Source: Vandiemenella viatica (lineage: Eukaryota; Arthropoda; Insecta; Orthoptera; Morabidae). Taken from it: a DNA stretch of 64,000 nucleotides. The position numbers and the translations under genes were made by a program. Positions within the stretch are counted from its first letter, which is position 1; the number at the start of each line of letters is the position of its first letter. Location: the NCBI GenBank assembly GCA_031002005.1, contig CM061921.1, positions 128,882,036 to 128,946,035 on the forward strand, read 5' to 3'. Below are positions 46,494 to 58,440 of this stretch, in pieces. Under the pieces are notes generated by a model. The model searched no databases. It had not been told where the DNA came from and saw only the letters and a program-made list of their open reading frames with translations.

Positions 46494-47113
46494 TCAACCT
46501 TGTAAGATTACTATGCTACAATTTCTCTGTAATAAATCAAGTAGTTACAACTGTTTTCATCATTCCAAGGAGCACCTACGTCCTTATTTAAATAAATTAC
46601 GTAAGTCTGTGTGTGTGTAAGTTTTATCCTAGCCAGATGCCTACAGAAACCGAATGGAAACTGGAAACCACAGCCGCCATAAAGTGAGGCTAGGACGAAC
46701 CCGTCAGTGTGGTAAGTGTTGACGCCCGCTCGGTTCACACGCGACATACCCACATGAAATTTGGTGTGCAAATTAGGGGTATCAATTACCGCATACTAAT
46801 TTGGAACAAAGTTCCACTTATCATAGCAGAGGAATCAATTGTTTTTCTCGCTTTGTCCAAACACAGAGACTAGTTAGTCACAGAGGGAGTGATAGGTAGG
46901 AGTATAAGGAGCAAGAAAGAAGAAGACAATCCAGAATTCTTTGGGGAGCGAAGCAGATTGGTCAGCTTTGGCGGCAGTAAAATGACCGCGACTCGAGAAG
47001 GGACAGCTCCGGCCACCAGAGGTGCCACCGCCCAATGCGCGCAATGCAAAGCAGCTACGGCAGCGACAAAAGAACAGTGAGTAAAGTGAAAACAGGTTTA
47101 ACAAGTGTCCAAA
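46494..47113. other. Possible 5' region of the gypsy-type remnant
   Basis: No clear LTR boundary, primer binding site or gene seen. It directly precedes the gag-like frames on the same strand. Confidence 0.35.
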
Positions 47114-49044
47114 ATGTCTACCGACAAGCCATCAAGTGCCGAAAGTGTGCGTGAGTCAAGTAGTGTAAAATTTAATTCACAGATGCACTAAAATTAATAC
47201 CCAATAATTTCAGTGGAGATAAATCAGAATTGAGATCTTTTATTGATAATGTGTCGACAGCTTTTTCTTTGGTAGTCACAGAGGCGCATGATGTATTATT
47301 AGAGTTTGTTAAAAGCAAAACAGTTTCGAGTGCCAGGTCGAAAATTCTTGTCAGAGATCAGACAAAAGATTGGCCTTCAATCAAAGCTATTTCTCGTGTT
47401 GATGCATTCGAACATGACTTCCAGCAAGCCACTGTAGATGGGATGAAAGCCGCGGACGTTGAAGGAAGTCAAGTATTAATAGAAAAGCTTGCTAAGGTGA
47501 CCTTTGTCCAAGGCTTGAAAGACGAGCGAATACAAACAATTGTCAGGGCACAGGGTAAAAAGGTAACACTCCCAAAAGTCGGCAACAGAACAGACACTAA
47601 AACAATACAGTTCACGCACAATAGGAGTACATATGTGACTTGTAATTCCTGTGAAAGAACCGGACACTTAAGTAGGGAATGCTGAAGCACCGTAAATTTT
47701 CAGCATTACGGTCGTTTTAGCCACAGTGCTAAAGATTGTTGGAGTAACACAGCATTCAAAACAGTCCAGTACATTACATGCAGTTACTGCCAAAATTCCG
47801 GCCACAAAGTAGATGATTATAAAACCAAGAGAAACAAATGCGCTAGATGCAATGAGATCGGACATTTTCCATTTAAATATAAAGCCAATTTTGGGGGAAA
47901 GACACAATCAAACGAAAGGAAACGGAGCTCGAGTGCGGGAGTAGACAACCATCTTATCACTCGGAATTACGAATCGGTGTATGCCGTGGTTTGTCAGTAT
48001 GCTAGTGATTATATAAAAATGCCTTGCGCTAGTGTACTAAATCAAAATATTCCATACTTACTTGACTGCGGGGAAGAACTGAGCCTTATAAACCAATCAG
48101 CATTGAAACCAAATACACCCATAAACAAACAACAAACAATTCAAATCGAAGGGACCTCGCCTCAACTAGTTAGGACTTGTGGAACAGTTATGCTGACATT
48201 AAATTTGACGCCTAACCATTATCTAACTCATAAATTTCATGTTGTATCCAGAAAGGTTGATATTAGCAAGCAAGGACTACTAGGAAGAGATCTTATGCTC
48301 CAACAATGAATCGTAATTTACTATGAGAACAGAACAGTTTACGTTAGAGATCATACCATTCCCATGTTGTCGAGAAAGGAAAAACGTTTCACAGACCAGA
48401 GGGCCAGGGGAATAAATGCAAATGTTTCCCCAAAGCACAAGTGTAAGGATAAGAATTATGATGCTAGAAATTCACAAAACCATTTCACTCCGAAGACAAC
48501 CAAATTCTCGGCATTAACACAAGGCAATTCGCAAAAAGCAAAACGCAATCATGTTTCCGCAAAAAACAATTCAGTGCCTAATCGGAGAGTCACTGACAGC
48601 GGGAGCAAAAATCAAAACAAACAGCACTTCCATCCAGGGCAATCTAACAATTCCAAACAAACCACAGCAGATGCAGAGGAACAGTTAATCAAAGTAGGTC
48701 CTAGAGAAGAGAGGATTTTGGGAACAAAAATACAAGGTAAAAGAAACTCAGATGCTATAACAGGTAAACAAGAGCTAATTTCTGGTGTCCACGTACCCGA
48801 ATTAATTGATAAAGTAAGAAATGGTGAGCGTATTATTCCTATTTTGAATACTAGAGAGGAGGAAGTAAAATTTTACTATACAGCTTTGAAAACACAACCG
48901 TACACTGAGTTGTCAGCTGTTGATGACACGCCTAGCACACCACGCAGACTCCTTGTTGAAAAGCAGCCGGATCGTACGACGCAACGCCCAACCAAAATAA
49001 AGCCACGTGCTAGCTTTGTTGCGGAAAGAAACTTACATAACTGA
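47114..49044 (+). pseudogene. Ty3/gypsy-like retrotransposon gag and protease, degraded
   Basis: A short opening frame (ATG at 47114) shifts into a main frame that runs from about 47180 to 49044 with only two in-frame stops, TGA at 47683-47685 and 48307-48309. Gag features are a capsid-like N-terminus and up to four CCHC knuckles in a row. The first, CNSCERTGHLSREC, is complete; the second lacks its first two Cys, and the third and fourth each have Tyr at the last Cys position. A retropepsin-like domain follows (LLDCGEELSLINQSAL to GLLGRDLM), with DCG where an active aspartic protease has DTG or DSG. The rest (48364-49044) is polar and unassigned. Reverse transcriptase, integrase and LTRs are not visible. 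It is an old, non-functional copy. Confidence 0.75.
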
Positions 49045-49199
49045 CATAATGTTATATAAAAGGATTAAAACAATAGAAGTCTGTAAATAGCTGCAGGGTG
49101 ATCTAGATATGATAACTAGCTGGGTGAGGGGATGAAGATAAATACAAAGAAGGGTCAGCTTATTATTTACACAAATAAAAAGCTAAAGGTTGATTATGA

Positions 49200-49835
49200 T
49201 TATTAAGTAGGGAAGGATCTACTTCCTGAATATTCGAAATGTAAATACCTTGGCATAACATTTGATAGCAAACTTAACTGTGCAGGACACATTGGACAGG
49301 TGATAGGGAAAGGGTTCAAAATCCTTCACCTGTTGGAAACACCGATGAGGGGATGCACTAGACAAGTAAGGGAACTGGGGTACAAAACTTTGGTCAGACC
49401 ACTGCTGGAATATGGTGGTGTAGTATGGGACCCACATTTTGGGTATCAAATACATGAGTTGGAGGGGGTGCAGAGGAGGGCTGCCAGATTTGTCATTGGA
49501 AATTACCGCAGAAAACAATCAGTAACTAATATGATAAGGTGTGAGGTTCATTGGAGAATAGAAGGAGCGTAAAGAGAATCAAGGGAATGTACAAAGCCTA
49601 TACTGGTGATGAAACAATGAAAGATATTGGTGGGGAAATTAAGAGAGGTGGTTGGAAGGTTAAGGTTGACCATGATCGCAAGCTGGCACTTGATTTCAGG
49701 CATAAGGGTGTGGTAAAATTTTCTTTCGTAGGAAAGGGTGTGAGGGACTTGAATAAATTGCCAAGAGAAGCAATGAATAATTTATTGGAAACACTGAAGG
49801 AATTTAAAGTAAAAATTAGTAGAGGGCAAAAGTAG
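49200..49835 (+). pseudogene. LINE reverse-transcriptase C-terminal fragment
   Basis: The frame reads KYLGITFDSKLNCAGHIGQV, then ELGYKTLVRPLLEYGGVVWD and VQRRAARFVIGNYRRKQSVT. A stop at 49570-49572 and a shift into the frame at 49551-49835 (MYKAYTGDETMKD, LPREAMNNLLETLKEF) follow. This is the usual C-terminal end of arthropod R1/CR1-like non-LTR reverse transcriptases. It abuts the gypsy remnant, and a more decayed relative lies at 16900-17400. Confidence 0.75.
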
Positions 49836-52800
49836 GTTAGAAGAGGAAAGGAAAATGGCGAGTGTGTAAGGAGATTGCCACCGGAGCTACATCGCAATTT
49901 TATCAATTATTATTATAACTTACTAATAACTTAACTACTGCCTTTTAGGTAGCATCATGAAATGATTGAATGAAGTGTAGTTAAGTGAAGTTTTTTACAG
50001 TACTGGAAAGAGGTAATCATATAATTCAAAATGTCTGATAGACTTTGAAAACCAACGTCTCACAGATTCTCTGACCATATGATTGATCTAAAATGATAAG
50101 GGCTCCCTTTCTTAAACAGCGGAGGTTAGGTAGGTGATAACGCTGACCTACAATGCTTCATGATGGTTTTCGTTAAATGTGTCTACTGCTAGACCTGTTA
50201 GACTTCTCTGTGGCCTCACTTTGTCCTTGGTTCACACGGAAAATGTCGTCAGATTTATCCTTGAGGGAGCGCGTCTGGCAACGTGTGTAAAGCAGAAGCA
50301 TTATGTCGCATTTCACCTAGAGGGTCCACTGCTCAAAAAATTAACTACTATACTCTTAACATTAATAATACTTGCGCAAGTAAGGATTTGCTACTGTTTG
50401 TTAACTGGATGTTCAGTTTCTAATTTGACCTTCTCCATGGCTTCGCTGTTTTGTTCAGCTTTAGAATTTGTGTAATTCAACCATTTTCCTATTTTCGTGT
50501 ATTTCCTCACTAAATTGTAAGTATCATCTCCCATCTGTTCGGTTTCTTGGTTCAGATGTATCTGATCTTGCTTCTCCACTGACAAATTTCCTTTCATTTC
50601 ATATATTTATTGGTGATTAGTTTCTAGTCCACATTTTTTATCCCCATAACATTTTTCTTGAAATTAGTATTCAATGTATCCTGTATTTTTCTTAGTAATT
50701 TCACCTGTTTTTTTTTTTAATTTTTCTTCATAGTTCGCTGTAGATTCAGTGTGTTTATCAAGTTTTGACGAAAAAATTTTTGAAATTGATGTCGGGTGTG
50801 GGGAGGCAATCGCGATAGTTTCCGTCGAAGTTCAATAAACCGGCTTCTTGTTAAACATGGCAACCGGACGTCGAGAACCCAACTTTGCGGAATCAACATG
50901 TTTTCATAAACGGGATTGTATCTCACAGACTAATTATCTAATTCGAGTAAACCAAAAAGAATGCATGTGTTACAGCTTACCTTTATCAGTAGAACTCTAG
51001 AAGATACGATACTTTGAATTTGAAAATTGACAGACTTTTTTAAAATGTCACGATAAATGGCGGCAAAATACAACTACATTTATTAAAACCGGGCACGAAT
51101 GCGTAGAGCACAAAATTCGAAATAGGACACAAAACACCAGATCCAACACGTAAGACTGCCATGAATATAAATAACATAAGTGCACTCGGATCTAAGGCAT
51201 ACTCTTTAAGTTATGAAAGTAGCATAATACGTTAAAATACTCTTTTCTACTCAACACACGTTCTCGTCCCACTGGTTGACTTGGTATTTGATCATTTGGC
51301 CATCACTCGAGAGCAGCGGACGCTGATTAGTCGGTCATATTCAGCAATAATCGGCTGACCACTTAATTTAGATTTAAATCTTTCTTGTTTTGTGGCTACT
51401 GGTACTCTGATTTTATTAGCGTATTGTGTTGTGTACATATCCAACTAGCAATCGAGTAATGATTATAATAACTGTGATAACAATGGTACACCTAAAAAAC
51501 AGAAAACAAATTCTTCAAACAAACAAAAGAGAGTGTGGAAGTACAAAGCTTTATGTAAAACGAATATACCTTGCTAACAAAACTGCCAAATAATGGGTTT
51601 TGTAGAAAATGCAAAATCTGTGTGATAAATTTCTATATTGGCCCTATCTTCTGCCGCAGTTGCAAGACTGCCTAATACCTGTGTGCGTGACAATTTTTAG
51701 ATGTTTTATTTTGTGCATGGTGAGTACTTTGAGGACTGATTGTGATCGTCTGAGCTGGATGTATGTATGTACTTGGTTAAATAATTTAGTAAATGTCTTA
51801 ATCTGAGATTTTGTAATTCTCTGCTTTTTCATGAACGGTAGTTTCGCATTATTTCGGGATAAGAAGTGAGGGGGTAATAACAGATATACGAGAGAATACA
51901 CTCTATAAATCGTTCTTCAACTAAAAACCTTAAATACAAAAACTATTCCCAAAAAATCTCCTGTCACTGAGGTGTGATGTCTGGACAAACAAATGGGCAA
52001 AGATTTTGATTGATATACCATTTCCATAGATCATGAAACAGATTTCTGTAACGGAGAAAAGAGAGCTTTCTCAATGTACATGAGAAATTATAATTTTATT
52101 TAATATAATATTTCTGTCCAATGAATTGGCTAATAATGTTTTTTTTTTACTATACGTTTTATTTATATAGGTAATGTGTATTCTGAATTCAGGGCTTCAC
52201 ACTTTCACAACAAACTAAATTTTACTGGAGCGTGCTGTCATTGTTTATTGTGGTAGTATGTATCGTAACTGTATTTTGGATCGAGCAATAGACTGAACAT
52301 ATTGCTCACTGAATACACTATTATCATAACATACACAATTTGTTAGATCCTGTTGATTTCTAGCCCAGGATCATAAATTCCTGGTCAATGTTGTAGACTT
52401 AATGTTCTCACAGTCTTAATGTGTGCATTGCTATTGTTTTCCATGCACATTAGTGTAGATAAAATATAGTAAACGTAAAGGGATTTATTTTCAAATATGC
52501 TCATGTCTTTAGAACATAAATGTTTTGAAAGTATTAGTTTTTATCATTATTTTTTTCCATTAGCACTGGTTTGATTTGGCTGCTGAGAGTTGGATGTTTG
52601 TATTTGAGCTATGTGTCCAAAGATTATCACCAAGTTAAACTGGATTTTTATATAAACCCTAATGACCTTTGTAGTAGTTAAATGGCAGTAAATAGATTGC
52701 GGTGTACAAATTTTGTTTTATTGTACTTGTGAAAAAGTCCTTCAAATGGTAAGATCCAAGCAGTAGTAGTGTTATCTATATACATCACCTTTATTAGTTA

Positions 52801-53040
52801 GCTGTTTAGGAAGTCTTGGCGCAATAAGTTTATATAGTTATATTACTAATTTAATGCTTTTTAGCCTAGATCAGAATGTAATATCTGTGGTGAATTTTGA
52901 CATTTTGAAATTAAATAAACACTACAATTTTCTTAACACATCTTACTTTTATATGGATGGGGAAATAACACTCAAAGAATTTAAGGTAAAATAATAATAA
53001 TAATAATAACAAAGGAGTAATGTTCTTTAGAAGTTTTGCC
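49836..53040. other. Intergenic, nearly anonymous
   Basis: A minus-strand stretch at 50391-50790 gives a Glu/Lys-rich, coiled-coil-like translation (VEKQDQIHLNQETEQMGDDT, SKAEQNSEAMEKVK) that might be a gag relic. An (AAT)n run is at about 52990-53010. No other feature supported. Confidence 0.4.
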
Positions 53041-53079
53041 ATCATAACGTGTTACGACTAGGGTTGGCTTAGGGTGCTC

Positions 53080-54045
53080 TTTCCTCCTTCACACGTCATC
53101 TTTGACAAAAGAGCGCAAACAGGCACATTCAAAACGAAAAAAGGACTGGCTCCAAAAGAAAATGGAACTCGCTGCTAATTGCACAAAGGCTTAACGTGGT
53201 CCTAGTTGGCCATAGAGAAATTACCAAAGGAGTATGCACTTCACCACAATCAATTAAATTAAATCGGGGACTTTTTAACAATATTTATGGATAAAACAAC
53301 ACCAAGAAAGAAAGCTGTACATTTTTAAACCCTATCTGAAGAAATCAGCAGAATTATTTGAGAAATTTATAAAATCTTCAACTTCTTTTATTGCATCCTA
53401 CGATAAGGATGGCATTTACTGCTGCAGAACTTGACATCACTTACGATTTTATGAAATACAACTTATTCCATAACACCATTGATTGTACAATAAAATTATA
53501 TTAAACTATTTTTGCCGATTCACAAATGGCCATAAGGATCGGTTGAGGCTTCAATTTCTAATACAATAGGGCCACATACCAAACAAAATGTGAAAGATCA
53601 ATTACTAATATACAATTGTTTACAAATTGATGCCGAAAAAACTCTCAAAACTGGTATCGAAAATAAATTGACTTTTATAAAAATAATAATGATTTAACTG
53701 AAGGATTGATTTTTCCTATAGAAAACAGTATAGTATCATTTAATTTCTCTTGCAATAGGATATTAAGACCGAGTGTCTTTTCTGAATTTGGAACTAACCA
53801 CTCTTTGTATTCCAACAAAAATCTATTGGTTCCAGATTTAATAAAAATAAACTTTCATGCAGACATTGTGCATAACTGCATGGATCATACCCTGAACTAC
53901 TTAAGCTATGATGTAGAAAATGAGGTACTCAAAATTTATACCTAGTTTTGAAATTTTCCTGTCTGAAGAGATGAATTGTAGACATGGTTGCTGAAAAATT
54001 CCATCAGCTTGAAGACCATGTGAGTACTAGGTGGTTGTCACTCTT
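53080..54045 (+). pseudogene. hAT-like transposase relic, 5' part
   Basis: Read across frames, the plus strand follows the order of a hAT-family transposase: FTAAELDITYDFMKYNLFHN near 53410, a KLFLPIHKWP-like segment near 53510, a TIGPHTKQNVKDQL segment near 53570, then LIKINFHADIVHNCMDHTLN and YLSYDVENEVLKIYT at 53840-53945. A STRWLSLLPYL segment occurs near 54015-54050. The HxxHNC...VE.....Y...STRWLSLLP order is diagnostic for a hAT subgroup with many arthropod members. Many stops and shifts are present. The CR1 element at 54050 interrupts it directly after SLLP. Confidence 0.65.
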
Positions 54046-54046
54046 A

Positions 54047-56959
54047 CCTTATCTACATCTACATCTATACTATGCAAATCACTAATACTGTGGGTGGCAG
54101 ATGGTGCTAAGCACCAATCCTAATTCAGTGCATAACAATTACGAACAGAACGAGGAAAGAAGGAATACATAAATGTATCAGTTCGGCATCTTATTTCTCA
54201 AATATTATCCCTCCTGTCATTGCGACCTAAATAGGTTGACGGAAGAAGTATTTCGTTGCACTCAAAACTTAAAGATTTTCCCATATTCTCCAACAAATTC
54301 AAACTAAAACGACGTCGTCTGTCCGCCAAACAATCCCAGCCCAACCCACGTATCAGCTCTGTGGCACTTACGTAAGGACTGTAACTAGCAGTCACGAATC
54401 GAGCGGCTCTCCTCTGTACTTTCTCTAACGTGTCAATCAATCCCTTGCGATACGGATCCCAAATTCCACAACAGTATTCCAAACGCGGACGCACTAGTGT
54501 TTCGTACGCTGCTTCCTTTGTATGAGCATTACAACTTCTCAAAATACGACCTATAAATTCGTAGTTTAGAATTAGCTTTGCCTACGACGGAAGTTATGTG
54601 CAAGTCCCATTTCATGTTGCTTCGTACTGTAACGCCTAGATACTTCAGGGAGTCCACAGTGTCAACAACTGAATTGTTAACTTTGTACTCGTGAGCAAAC
54701 GGGGTCTTTTTATTACTTATTTGCATTGCCTTGCACTTTTTGCAGTTAAGTGTAAGCTGCCATTTACGGCTCCATTCCGAAACAACATCCAGATAGCGCT
54801 GAATTTCTAATCAATCGTCAGAGCACTTCACTTCCCTATAAATAAGTGAATCATCAGCAAAAAATCGCATCCTGCAATTAACGGTGTCACCGAGATCATT
54901 TATAAATATTAAGAAAAGAAGTGGTCCTATTACACTTCCTTGAGGAACTCCTGACGTAACATCTAGCTTAGGAGAGGCTTCCCCATCAACAACGACATAC
55001 TATGACCAACCAGTTAAAAAATCGCGTATCCATTCGCAAATGTGATCAGATATACCGTACGCTCGAATCTTCGCTAAAACTCGGTTGTGTGGTACAGAAT
55101 CGAAAGCTTTCTGAAAATCCAATAAAATAACATCAGCTTGTGATCCTGCATCAATAAATTTCATTACGTAATGCGAAAATAGAGCAAGTTGCGTTTCACA
55201 CGATCGGTTCTTCCGAATTCCGTGTTGGTTTGCTGTAAGTAACTCATTTTCATCTAGAAACTTCATAACATTAGAGCATATGACACTCTCCAGAATTCTA
55301 CTGCAAACAGATGTTAGAGATATGGGTCGATAATTCCTAGGATCTCTCCGATCTCCTTTCTTGAAAAGGGAATCACCTGCGCTATTTTCCAGTCAGAAGG
55401 TACTTTTCTTTCATCTAAAGATTTAAGAAATATATCTGACAGATATGGTTCTATTTCTTCCGCGTATTCCGAAAATGCTCTTACTGGTATACCATTGGGA
55501 CCCGGAGCTTTCCCCCACTTCAGGAGCTTTAATTGCTTTATGATGTTTACACTATCAATTTGAACTGGATCCATCTCAAATTCTACACACCGTGGAAACG
55601 TGGGAATGTTTTCCATGTTTTCATCAGTGAAAGAATTTTTAATTCGGTGTTAAATACGGTAGCCTTGTAGCGGCTGTCATCAACTTCCCGACCGTCTTGT
55701 ACTCGTAGTAGAACTGGCATATTGTTGTCACAACCACTTATTCTTTTTACATACGACCAAAATTTCTTTGGAATGAGTTGCAAAGAAAGTCATTAAAGGC
55801 CTCGCGCATCGCATTCTTGGCATGTCCTCTTGTAACAGCTAACTTTCTTAAATCACTCCTATACATCGTCCTTCTTGAGTGTGCATTCATCTTCCTTTGC
55901 GCTTTAAGTAACCTTTTAACTTCACGTGTATACCACGGTGGATCGTTCCCATCACTGATTGTCCTTTTCGGTATATGTAAGTCCATACCTTCCCTGACTA
56001 TATTCATGAATCGAAGCCACATATCTTCAACCGAGCCTCTTCCTTCTATAAAGCTAATGTAATTATCCCTCAAAAACGTTCTTAAACTCTCCTTTGGAGC
56101 CTTTTCGAACCTATAAACGACCCTTTCTTTTTTCTTTTTGCGCGCGGCTGTTAATTTTACTGTAGCAAATTACAGCTTTATGGTCACTTATTCCTGTGGT
56201 GGTAGAAATGTCCGTGAATAATTCAGGCCTATTTGTAACGGGAATATCTTAAATGTTTTCGTTATCGTTGTGGCACCGCGTTGGTTCAGTGACGAGCTGC
56301 TCAAGATTATCATCTGAGAAAAGGTCAAGAATAATCTCACATGTTATTTTATCCCTGCCACCAGTAACATGGGGTCAATTAGTCCAGTCGATATATGGAA
56401 AGTTGAAGTCACCTCCTAGTATTATTCCATGATCCGGAAATTGACGAGCTATATTACTTACATTGTTTCTTAAGGCCTCAGCAACAGCTACATCTGCATG
56501 TAGTGGACAACAGAAAGACCCTATCACATGTTTTGTCCTAGCTACTTTTAGTCTAATCCATAGGATTTCACAGACCGTATCGATATTTATTTCGTTACAC
56601 GACAGGTGTTTACTAACAGCTATAAATACACCACCTCCATTATAATGTAACCTATCCTTACGGAAAACATTCATGCTATTGTTAAAAGTTTCTGGTGAAC
56701 TTATATCTGGTTTTAACCTGCTTTCATTACCTAATACAATATCTGCCTCTGTGCTACTAATAATGCTTTCAAGCTCAGGCTGCTTATTACAAACACTTCT
56801 ACAGTTAATAACGAGTACTTTTAACGGTCGAGATTGACTTAAGCTACTCCTAACATACCGTGCCAAATTTAATTGGGCTGGCCGTAACTGTAACCCCAGT
56901 TTCGGGTCTTCCTCCCTCAGCCTAAAAAATCCCCCATTGCACCTTATACAGCTAGACAC
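54047..56959 (-). mobile_element. CR1-type LINE, copy 1 (ORF2 region), inserted in the hAT relic
   Basis: The 3' end is at about 54047, with a TAGATGTAGATG-type short tandem tail on the minus strand, identical in type to copy 2 at 59925. Reading downwards from 56959 the order is endonuclease, linker, reverse transcriptase, thumb, 3' end. The 5' end is truncated shortly before the endonuclease; homology with copy 2 stops near 56955. Confidence 0.85.
54198..56959 (-). pseudogene. CR1 ORF2 (endonuclease and reverse transcriptase), multiply broken
   Basis: The endonuclease at 56375-56959 shows LKVLVINCRSVCNKQPELES, EADIVLGNESRL, GGGVFIAVSKHLSC and GIILGGDFNFPYIDW. A linker at 55747-56073 (WYTREVKRLLKAQRKMN) follows, then RT: LLKWGKAPGPNGIPVRAFSE, NQHGIRKNRSCETQLALFSH, VILLDFQKAFDSVPHNRVLA. 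An ASPKLDVTSGVPQGSV-like block lies near 54930, and near 54840 the catalytic FADD is read as FADDS. The C-terminus is DSLKYLGVTVRSNMKWDLHI and ETLVRPRLEYCCGIWDPYRK. At least six frame breaks separate these pieces. Domain order and length fit CR1/L2-type ORF2. Confidence 0.85.
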
Positions 56960-56964
56960 TGTAC

Positions 56965-57570
56965 TACTGAACTCAAAACAAATGAAAAACTATTTTTTTT
57001 TATTTTTTTTTTTGTTTGGTAGATTGTCCAATGATTTTGCAGATCTTGCTGTTACTAAAAAACAGTGACCTAAATTATAATTTTACTGAGATTTACTTGC
57101 ATTTTAAATTTTCTTAACAAAACTGTGAAACAGCTAGAAGTCAACTGCATCAAAAGGTTAGATGTTTGTAGTATAATGAACACACTAAAAAATACAAAAC
57201 AGAAAGAGAATAAGACACGTTGTTGACTCTGAAATTACAATCGTATTTACGAAAATTTTAAATTATTCGTTGACAAAGTTATTGATTATCTAGATAACTG
57301 GTTTGATTTCAATAAAGAAATTTGGTTATTCTCATCATACAAATGTTATTTAATATCAGCTTAGATACTTATTTATGCTTTAAACCTGCATAAACTGTAA
57401 ATTGCTATTGACCACTTATTTGAAGAAAAAAAAAAAGATGCTGAATGAGCTGCATGGAATAGTCCTAAATGATAATACTTTAACTTGCCAATTTCTTAGA
57501 AATGGCTGTACATTTTCAATAAAAATGAAGATTTTCAAAACAATTTCTTTTATCTGTACTTTCCACTTCA
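56965..57570 (+). pseudogene. hAT-like transposase relic, 3' part
   Basis: After the CR1 insertion the plus strand resumes hAT-like sequence: LVDCPMILQ near 57010, NFTEIYLHFKF near 57080, a VCSIMNTLKNTKQKENKTR segment near 57170, then VDKVIDYLDNWFDFNKEIWL near 57275. The same order (DCP, AYLHF, YxIM..LK.....RK, YL.KW) is what follows STRWLSLLP in this hAT subgroup, so this is the other half of 53080-54045. A SINE at 57571 ends the recognisable part. Confidence 0.6.
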
Positions 57571-57795
57571 ACATTCATTGAGAGAGAATCTCAACCGCGA
57601 GGTCTTGAGAGACGGGAAAGGATGGGGAGCAAGGATGGGGGCAAGGAACGGGAAGGAAATCGACCATGGCTTTTTGAAGGAAGCATCCCGGCATTTGCCT
57701 GGAGTGATTTGGGAAACCATGGAAAACCCAAATCTGGATGCCCGGACAGGGATTCAAACCGCCGTCCTCCCGAATGCGAGGCCAGAACGCTGAGA
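57571..57795 (-). mobile_element. tRNA-derived SINE (copy 3), minus strand, third tail type, head truncated
   Basis: The minus strand repeats the shared core of the 23.8-kb SINE (AGCGTTCTGGCCTCGCATTC, B box GGTTTGAATCCC, CAGATTTGGGTTTTCCATGG). It is truncated within the A box at 57795. After CCCGTCTCT the tail is CAAGACCTCGCGGTTGAGAT, unlike either other copy. Confidence 0.82.
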
Positions 57796-58440
57796 AAGCG
57801 AACATTTTATCTGTTTAGTACTGGAATTCGACGTACACGAACGAAATCAGTAAACATAGAAAAGCTTCAGCAGGAGTAATATTTTCTTCTTCATCAAAGG
57901 TTAAGGTAGCTGTGGAAGCATCGGCATCACACATATTATCATATGCATTAGTGCTCAATATAGGTAAATGTTTTGGATGTTTATCAATCTCAAATCTAGG
58001 TTTCTTTGTAAAAGAATGAATCTATCTTTCTAAATAAACTACTACATGCATTACGTTTTGTCCCACCAGCATCATCAGCTATTTCGCTGCATCCTGCAGT
58101 CGAAAACACCTGTGCATGACTAAGAAAAAATGGCAATATGTATGTAAATAATTCAAACGCTTTAGTGGCGAGGCGCAGTCGGAGCTACGAGGCTGTGACG
58201 TCACCAAACATCGGAAGCGCAGCCATGAACGAATAGGGCGACGGGCAGCTCAACGCGGCAAAATCAAAAAGTTGCAATCGCGTGCACAATATTCAATCCA
58301 CAATGACCGAACGGATACAACACAATATTATAAACAGCATAAAGTCGCATTGTGACTGTCGTTAATGTTTTTGTTAGATCTGGCCACCCATCAATCAAAG
58401 TAATATTATTTGATTAAAATCAGTGAGATTAAAAATATAA
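57796..58440. other. Nothing recognised; possibly remaining hAT sequence
   Basis: A GC-richer patch at about 58165-58300 has no coding frame or repeat structure that I recognise. Confidence 0.4.

Noticed and set aside
46494..47113. 5' LTR of the gypsy remnant
   Set aside because: I could not find a TG...CA boundary, a primer binding site or a matching 3' copy.
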